Source of the DNA: Colletes latitarsis
Taxonomy: Eukaryota; Arthropoda; Insecta; Hymenoptera; Colletidae
Direction of reading: 5' to 3'
DNA length: 64,000 bases
Assembly: GCF_051014445.1 (NCBI RefSeq)
Contig: NW_027488365.1
Location: 4,526,001 to 4,590,000 of the forward strand
The number at the start of each line of letters is the position of its first letter. Position 1 is the first letter of the stretch. Shown piece by piece: positions 27,335 through 41,089 of the stretch. A program made the translations under genes and the position numbers. Under the pieces are notes generated by a model. The model ran no database searches and had not been told where the DNA came from. It worked only from the letters and a program-made list of their open reading frames with translations.

Positions 27335-30300
27335 GATCCTGGGTTTTTTCTGGTTTGGATCACGTAGTAATGTGGTACCACACTGAAACATTCAAATAAA
27401 CCTGGTCTTGATAAATATTTTAGAGGATAACGCATGTTAGGTTTGGGTTAGGTCTAGGATTTGCCCACATCAGGCTCATACTTTCGCAAATTTCTCATAC
27501 TTCCTGGGCTGTTTCTGGATTGTATCACGTAGTAATGTGGTACCACGCTGAAACAGTCAATTAAACCTTGTTTTGATCAATATTTTAGAGGATAACGCAA
27601 GTTAGGTCTGGGATAGGTCTGGGATTCGCCCTCATCAGGCTCATACTTTCGCACACTTCACACACTCGTTTAACAGATCCTGGGTTTTTTCTGGTTTGGT
27701 TCACGTAGTAATGTGGTACCAAACTGAAACATTCAATTAAACCTGGTCTTGATCAATATTTTAGAGGATAACGCATGTTAGGTTTGGGTTAGGTCTAGGA
27801 TTTGCCCACATCAGGCTCATTCTTTCGCATTTTTCACAGACTTGTTGAACAGAACCTGGGATTTTTCTGGTAGGGATCACGTAGTAATGTGGTACCATAC
27901 TGAAACATTCAGTTAAACCTGGTCTTGATAAATATTTTTGAGGATAACGCATGTTAGGTCTGGGTTAGGTCTAGGATTTGCCCTCATCAGGGTCATACTT
28001 TCGCAGTTCTCACATACACGTTGACCTGATCGAGGGTTTTTTCTGCTTTGGATCACGTAGTAATGTGGTACCACACTGAAACAGTCAAATAAACCTGGTT
28101 TCGATCAATATTTTAGAGGACAATGCAAGTTAGGTCTGGGATAGGTCTGGGATTTGCCCACATCAGGGTCATACTTTCGCATTTTTCACATACTTGTTGA
28201 TCAGATCCTGGGTTTTTTCTGGTTTAGATCGGGCAGTAATGTGGTACCACACTGAAACAGCCCACTAAACCTGGTTTCGATCAATATTTTAGAGGATAAC
28301 GAAAGTTACGTCTAGGTTACGCCTGGGATTTGCTCCCATCAAACTCGTGCTTTCGCATTTTTCACATACTTGTTGAACAGATCCTGGGTTTTTTCTGGTA
28401 TGGATCACGTAGTAATGTGGTACCATACTGAAACATTCAGTTAAACCTGGTCTTGATAAATATTTTAGAGGATAACGCATGTTAGGTCTGGGATAGGCCT
28501 GGGATTTGCCCTCATCAGGGTCATACTTTCGCAGTTCTAACATACATGTTGACCTGATCGAGGGTTTTTTCTGCTTTGGATCACGTAGTAAAGTGGTACC
28601 ACACTGAAACAGTCCACTAAACCTGGTTTGGATCAATATTTTAGAGGATAATGCATGTTAGGTCTAGGTTAGCCCTGAGATTTTCACTCATCAGACTCAT
28701 ACTTTCGCATTCTTCAGATACCTGTTGAACGGATCCTGGGTTTTTTCTGTTATGGTTCACGTTGTAATGTGGTACCATACTGAAACATTCTGTTAAACCT
28801 GGTCTTGATAAGTATTTTTGAGGATAACGCATGTTAGGTCTGGGTTAGGTCTAGGATTTGCCCTCATCAGGCTCATACTTTCGCATATTTCTCATACTTC
28901 ATGGCTAGATCCTGGGATATTTCTGGATTGCATCACGTAGTGATGAAGTACAACACTGAAACAATCAATTAAACCTGGTTTCCATCAATATTTTAGAGGA
29001 CAGCGCATGTTAGGTCCAGGTTAGGCCTGGGATTTGCTCTCATCAGGGTCATACTTTCGCAGTTTTAACATACATGTTGACCTGATCGAGAGTTTTTTCT
29101 GCTTTGGATCACGTAGTAAAGTGGTACCACACTGAAACAGTCCATTAAACCTGGTTTGGATCAATATTTTTGAGGATAACGCATGTTAGGTCTAGGTAAG
29201 GCCGGGGAATTTCACTCATCAGGCTCATACTTTCGCATATTTCTCATACTTCATGGCTAGATCCTGGGCTGTTTCTGGATTGTATCACATAGTAATGTGG
29301 TACCACGCTGAAACAGTCGATTAAACCTGGTTTCGATCAATATTTTTGAGGATAACGCATGTTAGATCTAGGTTAGGCCGGGGAATTTCACTCATCAGGC
29401 TCATACTTTCGCATATTTCTCATACTTGACGGCTAGATCCTGGGCTTTTTCTGGATTGCATCAGGCAGTAATGAAGTACAACACTGAAACAGTCAATTAA
29501 ACCTGGTTTCGATCAATATTTTAGAGAATAATTCATGTTAGGTCTAGGTTAGGTCTGGGATTTGCTCTCATCAGGCTCATTCTTTCGCATATTTCTCATA
29601 CTTGACGGCTAGATCCTGGGCTTTCTCTGGATTGCATCACGTAGTGATGAAGTACAACACTGAAACAATCAATTAAACCTGGTTTCCATCAATATTTTAG
29701 AGGACAGCGCATGTTAGGTCCAGGTTAGGCCTGGGATTTGCTCTCATCAGGGTCATACTTTCGCAGTTTTAACATACATGTTGACCTGATCGAGAGTTTT
29801 TTCTGCTTTGGATCACGTAGTAAAGTGGTACCACACTGAAACAGTCCATTTAACCTGGTTTGGATCAATATTTTAGAGGATAACGCATGTTAGGTCTAGG
29901 TTAGCCCTGGGATATTCACTCATCAGACTCATACTTTCGCATTCTTCACATACTTGTTGAACGGATCCTGGGTTTTTTCTGGTTTCGTTCACGTAGTAAT
30001 GTGGTACCACACTGAAACATTCAATTAAACCTGATCTTGATAAATATTTGAGAGGATAACGCATGTTAGGTCTGGGATATGTCTGGGATTTGCCCTCATC
30101 AGACTCATACTTTCGCACACTACTCATACTCGTTGAACAGATCCTGGGTTTTTTCTGGTTTGGATCACGTAGTAATGTGGTACCACACTGAAACAGTCGA
30201 TTAAACCAGGTTTCGATCAATATTATTGAGGATAACGCACGTTAGGTCTAGGGTGGCCTGGGATTCGCCCTCATCAGACTCATACTTTCGCGTTTTTCAC

Positions 30301-31901
30301 ATACTTGTTGAACTGATCCTGGGCTTTTTCTGGTTTGGATCACGTAGTAATGTGGTACCACACTGAAACAGTCAATTAAGCCTGGTTTCGATCAATATTT
30401 TAGAGAATAATTCATGTTAGGTTTAGGTTAGGTCTGGGATTTGCTCTCATCAGGCTCATACTTTCGCACACTTCACATACTCGTTTGACAGATCCTGGTT
30501 TATTTTCTGGTTTGGATCACGTAGTAATGTGGGACCACATTGAAACAGTCAATTAAACCTGGTTTCGATCAATATTTTAGAGAATAATTCATGTTAGGTC
30601 TAGGTTAGGTCTGGGATTTGCTCTCATCAGGCTCATTCTTTCGCATATTTCTCATACTTGATGGCTAGATGCTGGGCTTTTTCTGGATTGCATCACGTAG
30701 TAATGAAGTACAACACTGAAACAGTCAATTAAACCTGGTTTCCATCAATATCTTAGAGGACAACGCAAGTTAGGTCTGGGATAGGTCTGGGATTTGCCCT
30801 CATCAGGCTCATACTTTCCGGGTTTTTCACATGGTTGTTGAACAGATCCTGGGTTTTTTCTGGTTTGGATCACGTAGTAGTGTGGGACCACACTGAAACA
30901 ATCAATTAAACCTGGTCTTGATAAATATTTTAGAGGATAACGCATGTTAGGTCTGGGATAGGTCTGGGATTTGCCCTCATCAGACTCATACTTTCGCACA
31001 CTTCACATACTCGTTGAACAGATCCTGGGTTATTTTCTGGTTTGGATCACGTAGTAGTGTGGTACCACACTGAAACAGTCCATTAAACCTGGTTTGGATC
31101 AATATTTTAGAGCATAACGCATGTTAGGTCTAGGTTAGGTCTGGGATTTTCACTCATCAGACTCATACTTTCGCATTCTTCACATACTTGTTGAACGGAT
31201 CCTGGGTTTTTTCTGGTTTGGATCACGTAGTAATGTGTGTCCACACTGAAACAATCAATTAAACCTGGCCTTGATAAATATTTTAGAGGATAACGCATTT
31301 TAGGTCTGGGATATGTCTGGGATTTGCCCTCATCAGACTCATACTTTCGCACACTACACATACTCGTTGAACAGATCCTGGGTTTTTTCTGGTTTGGATC
31401 ACGTAGTAATGTGGTACCACACTGAAACAGTCGATTAAACCAGGTTTCGATCAATATTTTTGAGGATAACGCATGTTAGGTCTAGGTTAGGCCTGGGGTC
31501 TTCACTCATCAGGCTCATACTTTCGCATTCTTCACATACTTGTTGAACGGATCCTGGGTTTTTTCTGGTTTGGATCACGTAGTAATGTGGGACCACACTG
31601 AAACAAGCAATTAAACCTGATCTTGATAAATATTTTAGAGGATAACGCATGTTAGGTCTGGGATTGGTCTGGGATTTGACCTCATCAGACTCACACTTTC
31701 GCACACTACACATACTCGTTGAACAGATCCTGGGTATTTTCTGGTTTGGATCACGTAGTGATGTGGTACCACACTGAAACAGTCGATTAAACCTGGTTGC
31801 GATCAATATTTTAGAGGATAACGCATGTTAGGTCTAGGTTAGCCCTGGGATTTTCACTCATCAGACTCATACTTTCGCACACTTCACATACTTGTTGAAC
31901 A
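27335..31901. repeat. 5799-bp duplication, copy 2, with 7-monomer deletion
   Basis: Second copy of 21536-27334, shortened to 4567 bp. The deletion junction lies at 28922-28930, inside TCTGGATTG, a 9-bp stretch shared by both parental positions (23123-23131 and 24355-24363). Left of it the sequence follows the GGGATATTTCTGG variant; right of it follows the CATCACGTAGTGATGAAG variant. The missing 1232 bp is a whole number of monomers, so array phase is kept. Confidence 0.88.
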
Positions 31902-33900
31902 GATCCTGGGTTTTTTCTGGTTTGGATCACGTAGTAATGTGGAACCACACTGAAACAATCAATTAAACCTGGACTTGATAAATATTTTAGAGGATAACGC
32001 ATGTTAGGTCTGGGTAAGGTCTAGGATTTGCCCTCGTCAGGCTCATACTTTCGCATATTTCTCATACTTCATGGCTAGATCCTGGGCTATTTCTGGATTA
32101 GATCACGTAGTAATGTGGTACCACTCTGAAACTGTCAATTAAACTTGGTTTCCATCAAGATCTTAAAGGACAACGCAAGTTAGGTCTGGGATAGGTCTTG
32201 GATTTGCCCTCATCAGGCACATACTTTCACGTTTTTCACATACTTGTTGAACGGATCATGGGTTTTTTCTGGTTTGGATCACGTAGTAGTATGGTACCAC
32301 ACTGAAACAGTCCATTGAACCTGGTTTGGATCAATATTTTAGAGGATAACGCAAGTTAAGTCTGGGATTGGTCTGGGATTTGACCTCATCAGACTCACAC
32401 TTTCGCACACTTCACATACTCGTTGAACAGATCCTGGGTATTTTCTGGTTTGGATCACGTAGTGATGTGGTACCACACTGAAACAGTCGATTAAACCTGG
32501 CTGCGATCAATATTTTAGAGGATAACGCATGTTAGTTCTAGGTTAGCCCTGGGATTTTCACTCATCACACTCATACTTTCGCATATTTCTCATACTTCAT
32601 GGCTAGATCCTGGGCTGTTTCTGGATTATATCACGTAGTAGTTTGGTACCACGCTGAAACAGTCAATTAAACCAGGTTTCGATCAATATTTTTGAGGATA
32701 ACGCATGTTAGGTCTTGGTTAGTTTTGGGATTTTCACTCATCAGACTCATACTTTCGCATTCTTCACATACTTGTTGAACGGATCATGGGTTTTTTCTGG
32801 TTTGGATCACGTAGTAATGTGGGACCACACTGAAACAATCAATTAAACCTGGTCTTGATAAATATTTTAGAGGATAACGCATGTTAGGTCTGGGATAGGT
32901 CTAGGATTTGCCCTCATCAGGCTCATACTTTCGCATATTTCTCATACTTCATGGCTAGATCCTGGGCTATTTCTGGATTGGATCAGGTAGTAATGTGGTA
33001 CCACTCTGAAACAGTCAATTAAACTTGGTTTCCATCAAGATCTTAAAGGACAACGCAAGTTAGGTCTGGGATAGGTCTTGGATTTGCCCTCATCAGGCTC
33101 ATACTTTCACGTTTTTCACATACTTGTTGAACGGATCATGGGTTTTTTCTGGTTTGGATCACGTAGTAGTATGGTACCACACTGAAACAGTCCATTGAAC
33201 CTGGTTTGGATCAATATTTTAGAGGATAACGCAAGTTAAGTCTGGGATTGGTCTGGGATTTGACCTCATCAGACTCACACTTTCGCACACTTCACATACT
33301 CGTTGAAAAGATCCTGGGTATTTTCTGGTTTGGATCACGTAGTGATGTGGTACCACACTGAAACAGTCGATTAAACCTGGCTGCGATCAATATTTTAGAG
33401 GATAACGCATGTTAGTTCTAGGTTAGCCCTGGGATTTTCACTCATCACACTCATACTTTCGCATATTTCTCATACTTCATGGCTAGATCCTGGGCTGTTT
33501 CTGGATTGTATCACATAGTAATGTGGTACCACGCTGAAACAGTCGATTAAACCTGGTTTCGATCAATATTTTTGAGGATAACGCATGTTAGGTCTTGGTT
33601 AGGTCTGGGATTTTCACTCATCAGACTCATACTTTCGCATTCTTCACATTCTTGTTGAACGGATCATGGGTTTTTTCTGGTTTGGATCACGTAGTAATGT
33701 GGGACCACACTGAAACAATCAATTAAACCTGGTCTTGATAAATATTTTAGAGGATAACGCATGTTAGGTCTGGGTAAGGTCTAGGATTTGCCCTCGTCAG
33801 GCTCATACTTTCGCATATTTCTCATACTTCATGGCCAGATCCTGGGCTATTTCTGGATTGGATCACGTAGTAATGTGGTACCACACTGAAACAGTCAACT
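31900..33900. repeat. 880-bp (5-monomer) repeat unit, about two copies
   Basis: Blocks 880 bp apart match through this region: for example TCTTAAAGGACAACGC at 32161 and 33041, and the rare variant GGATCATGGG near 32781 and 33661. Copy 1 is about 31900-32779 and copy 2 about 32780-33659, with further similarity beyond. The same five-monomer unit recurs at about 36650-38000. Edges are approximate. Confidence 0.78.
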
Positions 33901-35506
33901 AAACCTGGTGTTGATAAATATTTTAGAGGATAACGCATGTTAGGTCTGGGTAAGGTCTTGGATTTGCCCTCATCAGGCTCATACTTTCGCGTTTTTCACA
34001 TACTTTTTGAACAGATCGTGGGTTTTTTCTGGTTTGGATCACGTAGTAGTATGGTACCACACTGAAACAGTCCATTGAACCTGGTTTGGATCAATATTTT
34101 AGAGGATAACGCATGTTAGGTCTAGGTTACGTCTGGGATTTTCACTCATCAGACTCATACTTTCGCATTCTTCACATACTTGTTGAACGGATCCTGGGTT
34201 TTTTCTGGTTTGGATCACGTAGTAATGTGGTACCACACTGAAACAGTCGATTAAACCTGGTTTCGATCAATATTTTAGAGGATAACGCAAGTTAAGTCTG
34301 GGATTGGTCTGGGATTTGACCTCATCAGACTCACACTTTCGCACACTTCACATACTCGTTGAACAGATCCTGGGTATTTTCTGGTTTGGATCACGTAGTG
34401 ATGTGGTACCACACTGAAACAGTCGATTAAACCAGGTTTCGATCAATATCTTTGAGGATAACGCATGTTAGGTCTAGGTTACGCCTGGGATTTTCACTCG
34501 TCAGGCTCATACTTTCGCATTCTTCACATACTTGTTGAACGGATCCTGGGTTTTTTCTGGTTTGGATCACGTAGTAATGTGGGACCACACTGAAACAGTC
34601 AATTAAACCTGGTTTCGATCAATATTTTAGAGAATAATTCATGTTAGGTCTAGGTTAGGTCTGGGATTTGCTCTCATCAGGCTCATTCTTTCGCATATTT
34701 CTCATACTTGATGGCTAGATCCCGGGCTTTTTCTGGATTGCATCACGTAGTAATGAAGTACAACACTGAAACAGTCAATTAAACCTAGTTTTCATCAATA
34801 TCTTAGAGGACAACGCAAGTTAGGTCTGGGATAGGTCTGGGATTTGCCCTCATCAGGCTCATACTTTCGCGTTTTTCACATACTTGTTGAACAGATCCTG
34901 GGTTTTTTCTGGTCTGTATCACGTAGTAGTGTGGTACCACACTGAAAGAGTCCATTAAACCTGGTTTGGATCAATATTTTAGAGGATAACGCATGTTAGA
35001 TCTAGGTTAGCCCTGGGATTTTCACTCATCAGACTCATACTTTCGCATTCTTCACATACTTGTTGAACTGATCCTGGGTTTTTTCTGCTTTGGATCACGT
35101 AGTAAAGTGGTACCACACTGAAACAGTCCATTAAACCTGGTTTGGATCAATATTTTTGAGGATAACGCATGTTAGGTCTAGGTTAGGCCGGGGAATTTCA
35201 CTCATCAGGCTCATACTTTCGCATATTTCTCATACTTCATGGCTAGATCCTGGGCTGTTTCTGGATTGTATCACATAGTAATGTGGTACCACGCTGAAAC
35301 AGTCGATTAAACCTGGTTTCGATCAATATTTTAGAGGATAACGCAAGTTAGGTCTAGGTTAGGCCTGGGATTTGCCCTCATCAGGGTCATCCTTTCGCAG
35401 TTTTAACATACATGTTGACCTGATCGAGGGTTTTTTCTGCTTTGGATCACGTAGTAAAGTGGTACCACACTGAAACAGTCCATTAAACCTGGTTTGGATC
35501 AATATT

Positions 35507-35990
35507 TTAGAGCATAACGCATGTTAGGTCTAGGTTAGGTCTGGGATTTTCACTCATCAGACTCATACTTTCGCATTCTTCACATACTTGTTGAACGGAT
35601 CCTGGGTTTTTTCTGGTTTGGATCACGTAGTAATGTGTGTCCACACTGAAACAATCAATTAAACCTGGCCTTGATAAATATTTTAGAGGATAACGCATTT
35701 TAGGTCTGGGATATGTCTGGGATTTGCCCTCATCAGACTCATACTTTCGCACACTACACATACTCGTTGAACAGATCCTGGGTTTTTTCTGGTTTGGATC
35801 ACGTAGTAATGTGGTACCACACTGAAACAGTCGATTAAACCAGGTTTCGATCAATATTTTTGAGGATAACGCATGTTAGGTCTAGGTTAGGCCTGGGGTC
35901 TTCACTCATCAGGCTCATACTTTCGCATTCTTCACATACTTGTTGAACGGATCCTGGGTTTTTTCTGGTTTGGATCACGTAGTAATGTGG
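35507..35990. repeat. Third copy of a block also at 26540 and 31107
   Basis: This stretch, with the unusual GTGTGTCCACACTG and GATAACGCATTTTAGG variants, also occurs at 26540 and 31107. The offsets are 8967 and 4400 bp. The 4400-bp offset is exactly 25 monomers. It shows that pieces of the 21.5-31.9 kb duplication were copied further right. Confidence 0.8.
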
Positions 35991-36639
35991 GACCACACTG
36001 AAACAGTCAATTAAACCTGGTTTCGATCAATATTTTAGAGAATAATTCATGTTAGGTCTAGGTTAGGTCTGGGATTTGCTCTCATCAGGCTCATTCATTC
36101 GCATATTTCTCATACTTGATATCTAGATCCTGGGCTTTTTCTGGATTGCATCACGTAGTAATGATGTACAACACTGAAACAGTCAATTAAACCTGGTTTG
36201 CATCAATATCTTAGAGGACAACGCAAGTTAGGTCTGGGATAGGTCGGGGATTTGCCCTCATCAGACTCATACTTTCGCACACTTCACATACTTTTGGAAC
36301 AGATCCTGGGTTATTTTCTGGTTTGGATCACGTACTAATGTGGTACCACACTGAAACAGTCGATTAAACCTGGTTGCGATCAATATATTAGAGGATAACG
36401 CATGTTAGGTCTAGGTTTGCCCTGGGATTTTCACTCATCAGACTCATACTTTCGCATATTTCTCATACTTCATGGCTAGATCCTGGGCTGTTTCTGGATT
36501 ATATCACGTAGTAGTTTGGTACCACGCTGAAACAGTCAATTAAACCAGGTTTCGATCAATATTTTTGAGGACATCGCATGTTAGGTCTTGGTTAGTTTTG
36601 GGATTTTCACTCATCAGACTCATACTTTCGCATTCTTCA

Positions 36640-38000
36640 CATACTTGTTGAACGGATCATGGGTTTTTTCTGGTTTGGATCACGTAGTAATGTGGGACCA
36701 CACTGAAACAATCAATTAAACCTGGTCTTGATAAATATTTTAGAGGATAACGCATGTTAGGTCTGGGATAGGTCTAGGATTTGCCCTCATCAGGCTCATA
36801 CTTTCGCATATTTCTCATACTTCATGGCTAGATCCTGGGCTATTTCTGGATTGGATCACGTAGTAATGTGGTACCACACTGAAACAGTCAACTAAACCTG
36901 GTCTTGATAAATATTTTAGAGGATAACGCATGTTAGGTCTGGGTAAGGTCTAGGATTTGCCCTCGTCAGGCTCATACTTTCGCATATTTCTCATACTTCA
37001 TGGCTAGATCCTGGGCTATTTCTGGATTAGATCACGTAGTAATGTGGTACCACACTGAAACAGTCAATTAAACTTGGTTTCCATCAATATCTTAAAGGAC
37101 AACGCAAGTTAGGTCTGGGATAGGTCTTGGATTTGCCCTCATCAGGCTCATACTTTCGCGTTTTTCACATACTTTTTGAACTGATCCTGGGTTTTTTCTG
37201 GTTTGGATCACGTAGTTGTATGGTACCACACTGAAACAGTCCATTGAACCTGGTTTGGATCAATATTTTAGAGGATAACGCATGTTAGGTCTAGGTTAGG
37301 TCTGGGATTTGCCCTCATCAGGCTCATACTTTCGCATATCTCTCACACTTCATGGCTAGATCCTGGGCTGTTTCTGGATTGTATCACATAGTAATGTGGT
37401 ACCACGCTGAAACAGTCGATTAAACCTGGTTTCGATCAATATTTTTGAGGATAACGCATGTTAGGTCTTGGTTAGGTCTGGGATTTTCACTCATCAGACT
37501 CATACTTTCGCATTCTTCACATACTTGTTGAACGGATCATGGGTTTTTTCTGGTTTGGATCACGTAGTAATGTGGGACCACACTGAAACAATCAATTAAA
37601 CCTGGTCTTGATAAATATTTTAGAGGATAACGCATGTTAGGTCTGGGTAAGGTCTAGGATTTGCCCTCGTCAGGCTCATACTTTCGCATATTTCTCATAC
37701 TTCATGGCTAGATCCTGGGCTATTTCTGGATTGGATCACGTAGTAATGTGGTACCACACTGAAACAGTCAACTAAACCTGGTGTTGATAAATATTTTAGA
37801 GGATAACGCATGTTAGGTCTGGGTAAGGTCTTGGATTTGCCCTCATCAGGCTCATACTTTCGCGTTTTTCACATACTTTTTGAACAGATCCTGGGTTTTT
37901 TCTGGTTTGGATCACGTAGTAGTATGGTACCACACTGAAACAGTCCATTGAACCTGGTTTGGATCAATATTTTAGAGGATAACGCATATTAGGTCTAGGT
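36640..38000. repeat. 880-bp (5-monomer) repeat unit, second occurrence
   Basis: AACGGATCATGGG lies at 36651 and 37531, 880 bp apart, followed by matching monomers (GGTCTAGG...CTCGTCAGG, TATTTCTGGATTGGATC, then a GTTTTTCACATACTTTTTGAAC variant). This block lies 2993 bp (17 monomers) from its relative at 33658. Edges are approximate. Confidence 0.7.
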
Positions 38001-41000
38001 TAGGTCTGGGATTTTCACTCATCAGACTCATACTTTCGCATTCTTCACATACTTGTTGAACGGATCCTGGGTTTTTTCTGGTTTGGATCACGTAGTAGTG
38101 TGGTACCACATTGAAACAGTCGATTAAACCTGGTTTCGATCAATATTTTAGAGGATAACGCATGTTAGGTCTAGGTTACGCCTGGGATTTTCACTCGTCA
38201 GGCTCATACTTTCGCATTCTTCACATACTTGTTGAACGGATCCTGGGTTTTTTCTGGTTTGGATCACGTAGTAATGTGGGACCACACTGAAACAGTCAAT
38301 TAAACCAGGTTTCGATCAATATCTTTGAGGATAACGCATGTTAGGTCTAGGTTACGCCTGGGATTTTCACTCGTCAGGCTCATACTTTCGCATTCTTCAC
38401 ATACATGTTGAACGGATCCTGGGTTTTTTCTGGTTTGGATCACGTAGTAATGTGGGACCACACTGAAACAGTCAATTAAACCTGGTTTCGATCAAATATT
38501 TTAGAGAATAATTCATGTTAGGTCTAGGTTAGGTCTGGGATTTGCTCTCATCAGGCTCATTCTTTCGCATATTTCTCATACTTGATGGCTAGATCCTGGG
38601 CTTTTTCTGGATTGCATCACGTAGTAATGAAGTACAACACTGAAACAGTCAATTAAACCTAGTTTCCATCAATATCTTAGAGGACAACGCAAGTTAGGTC
38701 TGGGATAGGTCTGGGATTTGCCCTCATCAGGCTCATACTTTCGCGTTTTTCACATACTTGTTGAACAGATCCTGGGTTTTTTCTGGTTTGTATCACGTAG
38801 TAGTGTGGTACCACACTGAAAGAGTCCACTAAACCTGGTTTGGATCAATATTTTAGAGGATAACGCATGTTAGATCTAGGTTAGCCCTGGGATTTTCACT
38901 CATCAGACTCATACTTTCGCATTCTTCACATACTTGTTGAACTGATCCTGGGTTTTTTCCGGTTTGGATCACGTAGTAATGTGGTACCACACTGAAACAG
39001 TCGATTAAACCTTGTTTCAATCAATATTTTAGAGGATAACGCAAGTTAGGTCTGGGATAGGTCTGGGATTTGACCCCATCAGACTCATACTTTCGCACAC
39101 TTCACATACTCGTTGAACAGATCCTGGGTTATTTTCTGGTTTGGATCACATAGTAATGTGGTACCACACTGAAACAGTCGATTAAACCAGGTTTCGATCA
39201 ATATTTTAGAGAATAATTCATGTGATGTCTAGGTTAGGTCTGGGATTTGCTCTCATCAGGCTCATTCTTTCGCATATTTCTCATACATGTTGAACAGATC
39301 CTGGGTTTTTTCTGGTTTGGATCACTTAGTAATGTGGGACCACACTGAAACAATCAATTAAACCTGGTCTTGATAAATATTTTAGAGGATAACGCATGTT
39401 AGGTCTGGGTAAGGTCTAGGATTTGCCCTCGTCAGGCTCATACTTTCGCATATTTCTCATACTTCATGGCTAGATCCTGGGCTATTTCTGGATTGGATCA
39501 CGTAGTAATGTGGTACCACACTGAAACAGTCAACTAAACCTGGTGTTGATAAATATTTTAGAGGATAACGCATGTTAGGTCTGGGTAAGGTCTTGGATTT
39601 GCCCTCATCAGGCTCATACTTTCGCGTTTTTCACATACTTTTTGAACAGATCCTGGGTTTTTTCTGGTTTGGATCACGTAGTAGTATGGTACCACACTGA
39701 AACAGTCCATTGAACCTGGTTTGGATCAATATTTTAGAGGATAACGCATATTAGGTCTAGGTTAGGTCTGGGATTTTCACTCATCAGACTCATACTTTCG
39801 CATTCTTCACATACTTGTTGAACGGATCCTGGGTTTTTTCTGGTTTGGATCACGTAGTAGTGTGGTACCACATTGAAACAGTCGATTAAACCTGGTTTCG
39901 ATCAATATTTTAGAGGATAACGCATGTTAGGTCTAGGTTACGCCTGGGATTTTCACTCGTCAGGCTCATACTTTCGCATTCTTCACATACTTGTTGAACG
40001 GATCCTGGGTTTTTTCTGGTTTGGATCACGTAGTAATGTGGGACCACACTGAAACAGTCAATTAAACCAGGTTTCGATCAATATCTTTGAGGATAACGCA
40101 TGTTAGGTCTAGGTTACGCCTGGGATTTTCACTCGTCAGGCTCATACTTTCGCATTCTTCACATACATGTTGAACGGATCCTGGGTTTTTTCTGGTTTGG
40201 ATCACGTAGTAATGTGGGACCACACTGAAACAGTCAATTAAACCTGGTTTCGATCAAATATTTTAGAGAATAATTCATGTTAGGTCTAGGTTAGGTCTGG
40301 GATTTGCTCTCATCAGGCTCATTCTTTCGCATATTTCTCATACTTGATGGCTAGATCCTGGGCTTTTTCTGGATTGCATCACGTAGTAATGAAGTACAAC
40401 ACTGAAACAGTCAATTAAACCTAGTTTCCATCAATATCTTAGAGGACAACGCAAGTTAGGTCTGGGATAGGTCTGGGATTTGCCCTCATCAGGCTCATAC
40501 TTTCGCGTTTTTCACATACTTGTTGAACAGATCCTGGGTTTTTTCTGGTTTGTATCACGTAGTAGTGTGGTACCACACTGAAAGAGTCCACTAAACCTGG
40601 TTTGGATCAATATTTTAGAGGATAACGCATGTTAGATCTAGGTTAGCCCTGGGATTTTCACTCATCAGACTCATACTTTCGCATTCTTCACATACTTGTT
40701 GAACTGATCCTGGGTTTTTTCCGGTTTGGATCACGTAGTAATGTGGTACCACACTGAAACAGTCGATTAAACCTTGTTTCAATCAATATTTTAGAGGATA
40801 ACGCAAGTTAGGTCTGGGATAGGTCTGGGATTTGACCCCATCAGACTCATACTTTCGCACACTTCACATACTCGTTGAACAGATCCTGGGTTATTTTCTG
40901 GTTTGGATCACATAGTAATGTGGTACCACACTGAAACAGTCGATTAAACCAGGTTTCGATCAATATTTTAGAGAATAATTCATGTGATGTCTAGGTTAGG

Positions 41001-41089
41001 TCTGGGATTTGCTCTCATCAGGCTCATTCTTTCGCATATTTCTCATACATGTTGAACAGATCCTGGGTTTTTTCTGGTTTGGATCACTT
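37566..41089. repeat. 1762-bp (10-monomer) tandem duplication
   Basis: Copy 1 is about 37566-39327 and copy 2 about 39328-41089, with offset 1762 fixed by CGTAGTAGTGTGG at 38091 and 39853. The unit is 2 bp longer than ten 176-bp monomers. An extra A in GATCAAATATTTT, shared by both copies (near 38493 and 40256), accounts for part of this. No differences between copies were noticed on reading. Confidence 0.85.
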
